Below are positions 1-10,302 of a stretch of DNA of 64,000 bases, one piece after another. The notes below the pieces were generated by a model. It was not told where the DNA came from, made no database searches, and worked only from the letters and a program-made list of their open reading frames with translations. The stretch covers positions 6,882,001 through 6,946,000 of the forward strand of contig CM074179.1 in the NCBI GenBank assembly GCA_037179385.1, read 5' to 3'. The stretch is from Holothuria scabra (lineage: Eukaryota; Echinodermata; Holothuroidea; Aspidochirotida; Holothuriidae). How positions within the stretch are numbered: the first letter of the stretch is position 1; every line of letters begins with the position of its first letter. The position numbers were made by a program, and so were the translations under genes.

Positions 1-518
1 TCATCGTAATCATAGCCTTGTTCTCTTCCCTTTTGGATACATTGCATTGCGAAAGGAGGGGGAAATTCCCACCAGCTGACCAGGAGAGCGTGTTGCAATA
101 GAAGGTGATAACAAAAAAACTTGTAAAACCTTCTTCGTACACAGGCACGAAGGACTAAAAATATCAAACAGATGTTATCCTTTAGCTAAAGACTCCTAGG
201 TTCAGTATTAAAAAAAATAGGTATAATCGGATCCATCCTCAGTTACTTATTGCTTGTTTTAGAAAGGCCTTTTTTGTTGATTCGTATCAGCTGAGCACTC
301 TAGAATTGACCCACTTTCGATTCTAAAACCTCGAGAACCCACCCTCACCCTGGCAACAACCAAGGAATGCAATGTAAGGATTTTGAATCAAGGAGCATCC
401 CCTTTTCATCAAGTTGTGGATGTATTTCGTAACTAAATGAGGTCTGAATGTAGGGAAGTCATCCCCCATGCATTCACCATAAGACGCCGACAGGAGCCCA
501 CGTAGCTGTGTAAGAGAG
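1..518. other. No gene seen
   Basis: This stretch is low-complexity in places but shows no recognisable coding, RNA or repeat structure. Short open frames here are antisense readings of the microsatellite and minisatellite that follow. Confidence 0.5.
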
Positions 519-626
519 GAATAATAATAATAATGGCAAAGGCAATGGCAATGGTAATGACAGTGGCAGTGGCAGTGGCAATGACAATGACAATGATAAT
601 AACAACAACAACAACAATAATAATTA
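519..626. repeat. Compound microsatellite
   Basis: Runs of AAT triplets, then (GGCAAT/GGCAGT/GACAAT)-type hexamers, then AAC and AAT triplets. The steps between motifs are single-base changes, which is typical of an interrupted microsatellite that spread by slippage. It leads straight into the minisatellite downstream. Confidence 0.85.
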
Positions 627-644
627 AATCTACGCCGAATACAA

Positions 645-1222
645 AAATGTACTTTGGCGCCAATGAAAGAAATGTACTTTGGCGCCGATGTAAAAATGTA
701 CTTTGACGCCATTGCAAAAATGTACTTTGGCGCCGATCACAAAAATGTACTTTGGCGCCGATAAAAGAAATGTACTTTGACGCCGATGAAAAAATGTACT
801 TTGGCGCCGATGTAAAAAATGTACTTTTTGGCGCTGATGAAAAAAGCACTCTGGCTCCGATGTAAAAAATGTACTTTGGCGCCGATGAAAAAATGTACTT
901 TGGCGCCGATGTAAAAAATGTACTTTGGCGCCGATGTAAAATGGACTTTGGCGTCGATGTAAAAAAATGTACTTTGGCGCCGATGTAAAAATGTACTTTG
1001 GCGCCGATGAAAAAAGTACTTTGGCGCCGATGTAAAAAAATGTACTTTGGCGCCGATGAAAAAATGTACTTTGGCGCCGATGTAAAAATGTACTTTGGCG
1101 TCGATGTAAAAAATGTACTTTGGCGCCGATGAAAAATGTACTTTGGCGCCGATGTAAAAAAATGTACTTTGGCGCCGATGAAAAATGTACTTCTGCGCCT
1201 ATGAAAAATGTACTTTGGTACC
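645..1222. repeat. 24 bp minisatellite with GGCGCC core
   Basis: About two dozen tandem units of roughly 22-25 bp built on AAAATGTACTTTGGCGCCGA. Each unit holds the palindrome GGCGCC. Spacer length varies by one to three A residues, and a few units carry changes such as GACGCC or TTCTGCGCC. All frames on the minus strand stay open by chance of composition, giving long false ORFs rich in the peptides SAPKYIF and HRRQSTF. A related GGCGCCGAT motif also occurs near 42543, next to a LINE fragment. Confidence 0.92.
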
Positions 1223-1295
1223 GTCGGTCTCGCGGGCCTTCGGTCTCGCGGACCTTCGGTCTCGCGGGCCTTCGGTCTCGCGGGCGGTCCCGCGA
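1222..1295. repeat. 16 bp GC-rich tandem repeat
   Basis: Four units of CGGTCTCGCGGGCCTT (with GGACCTT variants) directly abut the 24 bp minisatellite. The same motif in reverse orientation recurs at about 41088-41140, and looser copies occur at about 42446-42540. It therefore looks like a dispersed module rather than a local expansion only. Confidence 0.85.
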
Positions 1296-1395
1296 AAACA
1301 CGTCCGCTCCCGACGAAGACCAGAATTGAATTCTTGCATAAAAACTTGCTGGGTGGAACATCCGGACCTAAAAACACGGACATAGCAGCGTTGGG

Positions 1396-1613
1396 TTTGT
1401 TTCTTTTTAAAACGTACATAGAAACAGGCACGTATGAACGAATATACCTAACTCAACCCGGCCAGACGAAAACACAAACGCTAACCACCAACCATCTACA
1501 CACAAAACACGGGACAAAAAGGTTTGTCAGAAACAGAAACGATACACCAACCCCAATACCTGAACAACCCGTCAACCCAACCCACAACCGAACCCAATTA
1601 CAGTAAACTAAAA
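1396..1613 (-). repeat. Dispersed repeat family A, truncated copy
   Basis: Matches the 3' part of family A. Read on the minus strand it runs from a TTGACGGG-type stretch through CAAACCTTTTTGTCCCGTG, GTCTGGCCGGGTTGAG and CTGTTTCTATGTACG to a terminal TTTTAAAAAG. The 5' half with the GTTGCCTTCGGGCG repeats is absent, consistent with 5' truncation of a retroposed element. Confidence 0.8.
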
Positions 1614-1633
1614 CTATGTACAATGCCCATTTG

Positions 1634-1758
1634 TTTCCTTTTTTAAACGTGCCTCGAAACAGGAATGGCGTAACAAACAGACAACCCAAACGAACCACGC
1701 ACACACAAAACAAGGAACGATAACGTCCCTCAAAACAAAAAGAGCGCACCAAACCTAC
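1634..1758 (-). repeat. Family A, short 5'-truncated copy with target duplication
   Basis: Only the last ~120 bp of family A are present. The copy is flanked by near-perfect 20 bp direct repeats, CTATGTACAATGCCCATTTG at 1614-1633 and the same with one change at 1759-1778. A long duplication plus 5' truncation is the signature of target-primed reverse transcription, so this copy shows that family A moves like a SINE or LINE tail. It also sets the 3' end of the element at the A-rich GTTTAAAAAAGG side. Confidence 0.82.
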
Positions 1759-1778
1759 CTATGTTCAATGCCCATTTG

Positions 1779-2215
1779 CTACCCATCGGTCTGAGACTTC
1801 ACCTTTTTAACACGTGGGCTCGGTAACGGCGTCCCAGACTGATGGACCACCCGGTCTGATACATCTCCAGAGGTTGACCTCTTAAGAGTAGACTCTGGCC
1901 CCTCCCCTTCGCACAAATCAAACCATCCCTCCCCTGAAGGTGGGCTCTGAGGCAGGCCCCCGCCATCCGACATAGCTGAAACTGAAGACTCAGAGTCCGA
2001 GGAAAGCTGAACATCCTCTCCTACCATCATTCCAGCCTCCCTGGGTGCCGTTTGTAAGTTTGGCGGAGTGTCTGCCTCAGGATCTCCAGAAACCCCCTCA
2101 CACTGTTTGGAGGCAAGGAAGTCCCGTGCTTTTTAAGTGCATTGAAAGTCCCGTTCCACCTCATTTGCTGCCTCCTCCAAATCCTGGGAAGAATATTTGT
2201 GGCTCTAGGCCACAC
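1779..2215 (-). other. Possible coding relic, unrecognised
   Basis: Two overlapping minus-strand frames (63 and 84 codons) hold an acidic and serine-rich stretch (SSDSESSVSAMSD) and a basic Arg-rich stretch upstream. The composition resembles disordered parts of LINE ORF1 proteins, but no domain can be named. A frameshift would be needed to join the two. It may equally be non-coding. Confidence 0.25.
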
Positions 2216-2371
2216 ACAGCACCAGGAGGAAAAGCCTCAACACTCTAGCAAGTACACGAAAAGAGGGGGAACCCAACAAAGCTCAATACCAAAACAGCGT
2301 GCTTAAAAACGAGCACGACCAAACTTTTGCCCTCAAAGACCACACCCCAACGATAGTAGTATAATATAACA

Positions 2372-2841
2372 GGTAGCGGGCCACTAATTGTAAGTCCCCT
2401 TGACTTACACACTAAACTAGGCTACTTCCGTGCCCCCTAGCTCCCAGTAGAAGTTTTCAACCAGGACATGCTACCCCTCTGATCGAAGCCCACAATCTCG
2501 GCTTTCATGGCATTTTAAAATTTTCATACCATGACCATTGAAATTTTGAGCTAGAGAGCCTTGAATGATAGGGATGTCTTTCCTGCCATAATAGCTACTC
2601 AAAAACGGCATTTCACAGAGCGGAGTAATACAATAAAAAAAATGGCACTAAAATTGGTTAGATTGCCTTGAATTTTGTACAGTATGTATTTGAACCCATC
2701 GTCTACAAAATCCAAATGCAAAAATGATCATATTTTGTAAGTAACACAGTCAGAAACAACATCCCATAACTTTTTTATGGCGCTTTGTCTGTCAGTAAAC
2801 ATTTTCCCGGACATGAGTATTGGAGTTATTGGTCCGCTACC
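2372..2841 (+). mobile_element. MITE copy 1, GGTAGC termini
   Basis: A 470 bp non-coding element starting GGTAGCGGGCCACTAA and ending TTATTGGTCCGCTACC, so the ends are imperfect inverted repeats of about 16 bp. It is nearly identical (I judge roughly 95%) to the copy at 4581-5038 in the same orientation. No coding potential. The superfamily cannot be assigned from the termini. Confidence 0.85.
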
Positions 2842-4580
2842 TTAAGGCAGTGGCCGAGTTGGATTTTTCCATAAAAAATTTGCACAGGTAATCCCTAGAG
2901 TATTCTCACAAAGAATATAAACCCATAATTTCATTTGACAGTCTTCTATGGGCAGTAAGTCTTAGCAAATCTATACCCCTGATAGGGCAAAATTTGCCGG
3001 CAACCTAAAATACACTTTAATGTACTGGTTAATCCTCTACTGAGTTGCTTACTCATCATTTCTGATCTGTACCAAGACAGTATTGTAATCTCAGCATCTC
3101 TGCATATGAGGGTACTCTCAACTTCACTTTTTGGTGCTTCTCACACTTTCACAGACTTGTTTCTGTGTGCTGATGTACTGTACATGCTTGCACCATTAAC
3201 TCTGTGGATAAGAAAATAAGTTGGATTCAGCAGCTTAATTTTCACACTCTAACTACATTATCATAAACATCTGTTTGATTTAACAACAGGCCATGTGGTT
3301 TCTTATTAATTCCGAAAAAATTTAGGTTATACATGAGCAACATCTTAAAGAATCCAAACAAGCACATAGGAACAGGTGGCATGGAACACCTCGGTACAAA
3401 AACAAAAAAAAATTAAGCTACAGGACTGTATGGTTGCTACATATGACTAGAGTGAAAGGGGTTTCTGTGCAGCCATCATGCTTTAAAAAGCCAGCTTAGG
3501 TCTCTATGCCTACTTCCTCTTGCATTTAACACAACGGAGTAGGTGTCAATGGAGTAGAATTTACTTCATGTGGGTTTAAGAGTCAACAGTTTGCAATATG
3601 CCTACCTTGGCAAACTTCCTCCACCCCTAGCATGAAGACATCAGGTATTTCAGTTGTCTGACTGTTGCTCACCCTGCTTCCACTGTGATCTAGTTAGGCT
3701 GCCCTGTTTACAGTGGGCCTGTATAGCAAGCCTTTAAGTCTTTCAGGTCTAAAATGGCAGAACAAAATAAAAGAGACACGGCATTAAAAAAAAAGAAGTT
3801 AGGAGAGTTTCTAAATTTAAGGGTATAGGGCTAACAATTCACTCTGATCTGTGCTGAATTTTACAGGCAAAATACCCCCCCCCCCCCCACGCCACCATAG
3901 GTCATACTGTAGTAGGCCTACTCATATACAGCCAAGGCTACGCGGGCACCAATTTGTAGCTCCCTAATCCTACCTCTTTTGATACAAGCATCTTTTTTAT
4001 CCTTCAAGTTACCCTGTTTGCAACAGGTCCTAGCAGAAATTTAAGTTGGTTGCCGGTAATAAAATTCACTCACTTTTTTAAGTTTATGGCATACCTTCAC
4101 TGTAACGCATTCCTGAACACATCTCTCAACAGGTGCACACAGTTAAACTACTGTGGGTCCAGTCATTTCACAACCCAGCATGTATTTTATATACAGAACC
4201 ACTGAACAAAGTCCACTGTACAAAAACTGCTTGTGGCTGGCTGTTGCTTAGGTACATACCAAATGCACTGAGGCAAGCTACGGATCCCTCAGGATGACAT
4301 AAATACTTCACTTTTATCATGCTATGATCTACCCAGAGGATCATGAGCTTGCTAAGTTTTCTATTTTGACGAAATTTTAATGAATTCTGCTTAAATTGTT
4401 AACTTTTACAAGAAAACTGATAATTTTGGCCAAAAATGCCACTTTTGGCCCTAAAAATCACTCAAGCATGAAATTGTTCCTCGGCAGCATGTATTTCCAT
4501 TTTGGTGACCACAAGCAAACATTTAAGACCATTTTTGGGTCTCTAGCTATAAAATTTAAAAATTTCATAATTTGCTTTAA
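2842..4580. other. Interior between two direct MITE copies
   Basis: 1,739 bp of AT-rich sequence with no convincing ORF. It contains a poly-C run near 3876-3888. It begins TTAAGGCAGTGG and ends TTTGCTTTAA, so both junctions carry TTAA-like tetranucleotides. Together with the flanking MITE copies it forms a composite block bounded outside by AACA on both sides. Confidence 0.6.
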
Positions 4581-5038
4581 GGTAGCGGGCCACTAAATAT
4601 AAGTGCCATTGACTTACACACTAAATTAGGCTACTTCCGTGCCCCCTGGCTCCCAGTAGAAGTTTTCAACCAGGACATGCTCTGATCGAAGCCCACAATC
4701 TCGGCTTTCATGGCATTTTAAAATTTCCATACCATGACCATTGAAATTTTGAGCTAGAGAGCCTTGAATGATAGGGATGTGTTTCCCGCCATAATAGCTA
4801 CTCAAAATCGGCATTTCACAGAGCAGAGTAATCCAATAAAAAAATGGCACTAAAATTGGTCAGATTGCCTTGAATTTTGTTCAGTATGTATTTCAACTCA
4901 TCGTTTACAAATCCAAATGCAAAATGATCATATTCTGTAAGTAACACAGTCAGAAACAACATCCCATAATTTTTTTATGGCGCTTTGTCTGGTGAACATT
5001 TTCCCGGACATGTGTATTGCAGTTAGTGGTCCGCTACC
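4581..5038 (+). mobile_element. MITE copy 2, GGTAGC termini
   Basis: A 458 bp copy of the element at 2372-2841 in direct orientation, with the same inverted termini (GGTAGCGGGCCACTAA and TTAGTGGTCCGCTACC). Differences from copy 1 are scattered substitutions and small indels, for example loss of a few bases after GGACATGCT. The right flank is AACAGC and the left flank of copy 1 is ATAACA. Confidence 0.85.
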
Positions 5039-5104
5039 AACAGCACAAATCACAAGCAAACCAGCACAACAAATCAGCACGAACAATCGACGAGAGCACC
5101 GCGA

Positions 5105-5166
5105 AAACACGTCCTTTTGTTGCACGTGCCTGTTTCGATGTACGTCAAAAAAAAGAACACGTCCGC
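5105..5166 (+). repeat. Family A, 3' tail fragment
   Basis: GTGCCTGTTTCGATGTACG followed by an A-rich run is the 3' end of family A. A second copy begins about 15 bp downstream, so the two stand in head-to-tail order. Confidence 0.65.
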
Positions 5167-5692
5167 TGGGCAGGACGTTAAACTGCATCCGTTTGTGGAG
5201 TTTGTTTAAACGTGGGAATAAGGGGGTTACCCTTTCTCACAACTGCCTCCAGGGCACCCTTGGGCAAGGTATACCTGTAAATTTGCCCTGTGCTTTTTTA
5301 GAGCTGTTGCCTTAAGGCGTGTTGTTACCTTCCGGTGTGTTGTTGCCTTCGGGCAAGTTGTTTCCTTCGGGCGTGTTGTTGCCTTCGGGCGTGTTGTTGC
5401 CTTAGGGCGTGTTGTTGCCTTTGAGGCGGTGTTGCCTTCGGGCGTTGTGTGGCCATAAAGGTTGGTGTGAGATTGGTGTTGAGAGCGGATGGATGGGTTG
5501 GTGGGTTGGCGGGTTGTTTGGGCGTTGGGACAGGGTTAGAGTGTTTTTTCGTTTGTAAAAACCTTTTGGTTCTCTGTTTTGTGTGTGGGTGGTTGATGGT
5601 TAAAGTTTGTTTTTGTCCGGCCGGTTTGAACTGTCTATTTGTTGCAACGTGTCCGTTTCTAAGTACGTTTTAAAAAGAAACACGTACGTCCC
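5167..5692 (+). repeat. Family A, near full-length copy
   Basis: Runs from GGGCAGGACGTTAAACTGC at the 5' end, through GGTTACCC and CTTGGGCAAGG, an expanded block of 18 bp units, a GT-rich segment, GTCCGGCCGGTTTGA and on to CGTTTTAAAAAG. It is longer than the 439 bp TSD-bounded copy at 45983-46421, mainly through extra 18 bp units. No ORF is conserved between copies, so it is non-autonomous. Confidence 0.82.
5303..5450 (+). repeat. 18 bp tandem repeat inside family A
   Basis: About eight units of GTTGCCTTCGGGCGTGTT with small changes. Unit number differs between family A copies: roughly 8 here, 2-3 at 26260-26315, 4 at 50750-50845 and 1-2 at 40490-40520. The block is thus a variable-number repeat carried inside a dispersed element. 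Confidence 0.85.
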
Positions 5693-5714
5693 GACGTAGA
5701 CCTGTAGATTTTCA

Positions 5715-6720
5715 AACTACGTTCCTAGGCCTGATACTTTACAATAAGCTCAACTTCGAAGCCTATATCGACCATCTGAGGTGGAAGTGCCAAAGAGCAC
5801 CAATCCTGTTTGGACTGGGGTGCAAACCATCCCGTTTCGCTTCGTCGCTATATAGATTACATGTCAGATCTAAACTGGGGGTTATGGACGCTTTAACAAC
5901 TTCGCAGGTGAGTCTTGGGAAACTTCTTGCTGCCCATAACCAAATTGTTCCAACATGTCTTGGAGTAAATCAACAGCTAACCCCCTCATTAGTCTTCGCA
6001 TTAGTGAAGCTTTCCCACAGGACTGTATAAACCCCTACCTCGTAGCACACTTACTTTCTCCGGTATATGACCTTGACATGACGAAATGGTTACGGTAAAA
6101 CAAATACACTTGATTTCCTTCCTTGCCCAATTACACATTTTGATGATTGACAGACAGTAATACTCAATGCTGGGACATTTAATCCAAGTCAAGAAACCCT
6201 AGCCACAGTATGCAGAGCACACAGAGGGGGTTTTGATTACAATCCTGCCCAAAGAACTGTGTAATTTTTTGCAACCTAAGTGGACTAGAAACTCGGTGAA
6301 GTGGTAATAATAGACCTCCAGCAGTGGGTTTGGACACCTGATATACCTCAGTTGAACAATAGATTACTGAGGTTAGGAAATCAACTTTTTTACCGCAATC
6401 GAAACAGCATGGAACTGTTGAACCGTGTCAGGTTTAATGAAGTGAGACAAAAGTGCCTTTGTTATCATGCAATCTACACTGACGTTTCCAAAGCCACGAA
6501 CAGGGCCGCTGCTGCAGCGCCAGGACAAGATGGTTGCTTGTATACAAGTCAGACTAACAAAGGATGCATCAATATATATTGCCGAACTCCTGACAATGAA
6601 GATAGAACTCCTGACAATTAAGATAGCATTTTATTTGATCGAAACATCAGACATCCACCCGTTCATTGTATCCACGGAATCATCCAACCAAAAGACCATG
6701 AAAAGAGACCCCCTTTTGTA
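5715..6720 (+). pseudogene. LINE family R relic (RT C-term and RNase H)
   Basis: Decayed plus-strand copy of a non-LTR retrotransposon that has an RNase H domain. The first part reads in broken frames like the RT thumb region (NFEAYIDHL, KCQRAP, SLYRLHVRSKL). The part around 6430-6720 resembles the RNase H start (FNEVRQK, YHAIYTDVSKA, SIYIAELL), where the first catalytic motif TDGS is changed to TDVS. Frameshifts and stops are frequent. Aligns with the better preserved copies at 56765-58185 and 18046-19565. Non-functional. Confidence 0.7.
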
Positions 6721-8239
6721 GTAGCTCTCCATTCAGCTTACCTCAGCGTAAAGACGTTTAGGTAAGCAGTCGTACTGTGCTTTTTTTAAGGATAGAAAAG
6801 GACACTTACGGACAGAGCACCCCACCCCCCCCCCCCCAAAAAAAAACGGACCTCACATTAAGTGCATAGAAAAGGACACTCACGAACAGAAGGCACCCCC
6901 CCCCCCACTCACACACGAAAAAAAAAAAACGGACCTCACAAAACACGTATGAATGAACAATGCGTATGTTCCTTATCAAGTGGGTATACGCGGAAATGAA
7001 AAGGTAAGTTGTGACGTGAACAAAATTTTTTTAGAGGGAAGATTGGTCAATATTTATTTCTGGTAACTGGCTGTAATGCAGTGAAAGTCTTTTACGTATT
7101 CATTTACCCTTGACTGCCAAGGCTATTTATAATGTCATATTTATTCATGTACCTGTGTTGACTATTCACCTGGAGAAGCTCTTCTATTGGATAGAACAGA
7201 AACAGAAAGTTCTAGAAGCCGTAGTCACGTGTCCTATATCGCAGGAGCTAGAAGCAAGTGCTGTTAGCGAAACTTCGAGTCGAGGAGAGTACGATTTGTC
7301 TTGGTTGGAGACGAGAGACCTACTGGGGTGTGTGCCATGATTGATCTAAAGATGGCCATCTAGTCTTGTTTCCTGGACCCAGAATAATCAAAACTGTGCC
7401 TGTAATCAAGCATCCAGGCGGACAGTATCAACAACCGATCAAATAGAGGTATAGTATCCAGGTTGCAGAAGGAACTTAGTTCATTAACTCAGGGACACTA
7501 ACATTCTACTAACGGTGCACTAACGTAATTACCCAGTACACCCGGCCCTAAGGTACTGCCATGTCGTCCCCGGTGCATTACGTATGGTAGGCTCCGAGCC
7601 TACTTAGTGAGGATGGATTCCAAACCAACTCGCCCCCATACAGTCCGTACGTTATACTGTGTGAGCCAATCGAGGTTGAGTAAAGTCCAAGGAACTGTCT
7701 AGTCGCGCCTTTTGATATTAGAAGCCAAAGTATCGCGTCAAGAAACAGCATCTTCGCGACCACTGAAGTTGTGGGGGAAAAACCAGCCCTTCGATTTCCA
7801 GCAGAAACTGACCAGTACTGTGGTGACAGTGTGTACACACGCTAGGCCTAGACTAGGAGTAAGTTAAGACATTTGGGCCCATATCACATTACTTATGTAG
7901 CCAAGCTTATTAGTACCTATTGTGCATACCAAGTGTTCTTTCGTGGCCACAGGAGTGGAGGTTAAGCTGTGTAGTCAAACTCGCATTGTTGTAAATTTAA
8001 GGGTAGGTGTAAATCCATGTCATGTAATCTTATCAATTCAAACCCAAGTAAATGACTCAATACAACAGGCAGAAGCTTGATGTTGTTCACATATAGCAAA
8101 ACTCTCTTGTGAATTATTGTTGTTGGCTTGTTAAGTAGTTTATGCCTTTGTGGTTGGGGCAACAGGAGCTAAAGTATACGGTTTGGGGTCGGTCTTGGTG
8201 TGCAGGAACTGCACTGGAAACTAAGGAGGCCTCGTCTCG
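6721..8239. other. No gene seen; probable 5' LTR of the Ty3/gypsy element in its right part
   Basis: 6821-6930 holds two poly-C/poly-A tracts with a repeated AAAAGGACACT motif that resembles the end of a family A subtype. No coding region is evident. The last several hundred bases should contain the 5' LTR of the retrotransposon whose primer binding site is at 8246, but the LTR start cannot be placed because no second LTR is visible in the window. Confidence 0.4.
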
Positions 8240-8245
8240 TAACAA

Positions 8246-8265
8246 TTGGGGGCAAGCTATCCGGG
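8246..8265 (+). promoter_or_regulatory. Putative primer binding site
   Basis: TTGGGGGCAAGCTATCCGGG follows a CA dinucleotide (TAACA) that could close a 5' LTR. TGGGGGC and TCCGGG match both sides of a tRNA-Pro-type primer binding site, with changes in the middle. It lies about 275 bp upstream of the Gag start. Moderate confidence only, since the LTR is not delimited. Confidence 0.5.
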
Positions 8266-8539
8266 AAAACAACCAGCAGGCAATTGAACTGAGATTAATC
8301 AGTTAGGAGTTGGGTTTCAGGTTTTTTCCACAGAGGTCTATGTTGTGGTGTAATTTACACAAGTTGGCCATGGCCCATAGGCAGGTTAAAGTCTAACATA
8401 GGGCCTTGTATTGGTCCTTTAGACAGCAAGTAGGCAGTAATTAAAGGCATAGCCTACGGTAAGTTTGAGTTAGTGGATATCGTGACACAGCTTCATTGAA
8501 CCTTGAGGTATTTTTGATAGTGTTGAGTACGACTTCAGT

Positions 8540-10294
8540 ATGTCTACAGAGTTTAAGGCTGAAGATTTTGTGAAAAAAGGGGGGCTGACTATTGGGGATA
8601 TAGTCGTGTTGAAGGTAGTAGAGCTCAAAGAGCTTGCATCTTACCTAGAGCTAGATAGTACCCCTGCAATGAAAAAGGCAGATATGGTTAAAATTGTGGG
8701 AGAATGTCTGCAAGTAGTAGTGAAACAAAGGGATAGTGCAGAAGTAGAGTTGGCAAAAATGGAGATGGAAAGGAGGTTAGAGATTGAAAAAGAGGTTCAA
8801 ATGGAAAAGTTAAAATTAGAACATACAAGAGAAATGAAAAGAATGGAGCTACAAGGTAATGCTCATTCTGGAGGCACAAGTTCACCTAATTTTGATGTAG
8901 CAAAGAATATCCGCCTGGTACCAAAATTCAAAAGCAAAGATGTCGATGCTTGGTTTGTGAGCTTTGAGAAAGTGGCTAAAAGTATGAAGTGGCCAGAACG
9001 GTATTGGCCTCTACTGTTACAAAGTGCCCTTCAAGATAAGGCACAAGAGGCTTATTCAGCACTGAGTGAATCACAGTCTTCTAATTACCAAGCAGTTAAA
9101 ACTGCCATTTTAACAGCAAACGAGCTGGTACCGGAGGCGTACCGCCAGAAATTCCGCAATAGAAAGAGAGAGGTAGGGCAAACACATGTAGAGTATGCCA
9201 GGGCCAAGGAAATACTTTTTGACAAATGGTGTAGGGCGAAACAAATTGGACAGAGTTTTGAAAAACTTAAAGAGTTGATACTAATGGAAGAGTTTAAAAA
9301 CAATATCTTACTGGATGTCAAAACCCACCTTGATGGGCGTAAGATAGATGATTTGAAAACTGCTGCCACCATGGCAGATGATTATGAATTATCGCATAGA
9401 GCCCGTTTTGGGGGGAAACCCAGGTGGTCACAACCAGAGGGTAAAGCGGGAGACAAGAAAAATGAGTCCAGTCAGTCCACTCATACCAAAGAGGGGTCAG
9501 GGACCTCTGGCTCAGGTACTAAATCAGGTTCATCTGGTCGTAATTTCAATAAGTGGCCAGAAGGGGGACCCAGGTGTTTCAAATGTACCAAAAGGGGACA
9601 TGTGAAGGCTAACTGCCCAGAGCTAAAGGGGCAGGAATCGGGAAAGCCGGTGGCCCTTGTTACTGGGGAAGAGGTCAGACCCCCAGGTCGGGTTTCGGAG
9701 GAAGTGGGACTTCCCAACTGTAACAGAGAACCAAGAAAGACAGAGTCGGTGCCTGAGGGTTTTAAGGATTTTATATCTGAGGGGACAGTTTCCCCTGGTG
9801 CAGGTGAACAGATAGTGAAACCTGTGGTTATTTTAAAAGATACAGGTGCATCTCAAACAGTTTTAGTGGAGGGAGTTATTCCACTGTCAGAGGCTAGTTC
9901 TAGGAAGGCTAGTGCTCTAGTAAGGGGTCTGGATGGAAATTATATTCCAGCCCCTCCTCATAGGGTTTTTCTGACCTCAGATCTTGTGAAGGGTAGTGTT
10001 ACAGTGGCGATAGTGCAACAGATACCTATAGAAGGAGTAGATCTCTTATTAGGTAATGACTTAGCGGGTGCTAAGGTATGTGTTACTCCTCATGTACCAG
10101 ATAAGCCAGCGGTGTCCACGGACACAGAGGTGCTGGATGAACAGTATCCAGGTATTTTTCCAGCATGTGTTGTTACTAGGTCTCAGTCTCGTAAGGTTGA
10201 AGCCGAGAAGGTAGAGGACCTTGGTGTTGACCCTAGTGAGGGGGTTTGGTTGGCCGAGACGTTTTTCGCTGATCTACGTTTTTCGCTGATCTAG
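8540..10294 (+). CDS. Gag-protease of a Gmr1-like Ty3/gypsy retrotransposon
   Basis: 584 codons without a stop. The N-terminus (residues ~15-55) resembles the SAP-like helical segment (VVELKELASYL, AMKKADMVKIV) found in this gypsy group. A charged coiled-coil-like stretch rich in Glu, Lys and Met follows at ~65-105, then a capsid-like region (VPKFKSKDVDAWF, WPERYWPLLLQSAL). One CCHC zinc knuckle, CFKCTKRGHVKANC, sits at ~346-359 after a Ser/Gly/Thr-rich linker. The aspartic protease motif DTGASQTVL is at ~434, with LLLGNDLAG further on, which fits the second protease motif. The frame ends at 10294 only because of a 17 bp tandem duplication; the next ORF continues the polyprotein. This is the largest coding feature in the window and the start codon is the first Met of the frame. 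Gag packages the RNA and the protease cleaves the polyprotein. Confidence 0.88.
   Translation: MSTEFKAEDFVKKGGLTIGDIVVLKVVELKELASYLELDSTPAMKKADMVKIVGECLQVVVKQRDSAEVELAKMEMERRLEIEKEVQMEKLKLEHTREMKRMELQGNAHSGGTSSPNFDVAKNIRLVPKFKSKDVDAWFVSFEKVAKSMKWPERYWPLLLQSALQDKAQEAYSALSESQSSNYQAVKTAILTANELVPEAYRQKFRNRKREVGQTHVEYARAKEILFDKWCRAKQIGQSFEKLKELILMEEFKNNILLDVKTHLDGRKIDDLKTAATMADDYELSHRARFGGKPRWSQPEGKAGDKKNESSQSTHTKEGSGTSGSGTKSGSSGRNFNKWPEGGPRCFKCTKRGHVKANCPELKGQESGKPVALVTGEEVRPPGRVSEEVGLPNCNREPRKTESVPEGFKDFISEGTVSPGAGEQIVKPVVILKDTGASQTVLVEGVIPLSEASSRKASALVRGLDGNYIPAPPHRVFLTSDLVKGSVTVAIVQQIPIEGVDLLLGNDLAGAKVCVTPHVPDKPAVSTDTEVLDEQYPGIFPACVVTRSQSRKVEAEKVEDLGVDPSEGVWLAETFFADLRFSLI
10260..10293 (+). repeat. 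17 bp tandem duplication that breaks the polyprotein
   Basis: CGTTTTTCGCTGATCTA occurs twice in immediate succession. Seventeen is not a multiple of three, so the second unit shifts the frame and brings a stop at 10292-10294. The downstream frame is the one that would follow from a single unit. This is direct evidence of a disabling mutation in this copy. Confidence 0.88.
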
Positions 10295-10302
10295 ATAACA
10301 GG

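Noticed and set aside
433..1431. 332-codon minus-strand ORF with repeated SAPKYIF/HRRQSTF peptides
   Set aside because: It is an antisense reading of the 24 bp minisatellite. All frames stay open because of unit composition, and the peptide frame drifts with unit length.
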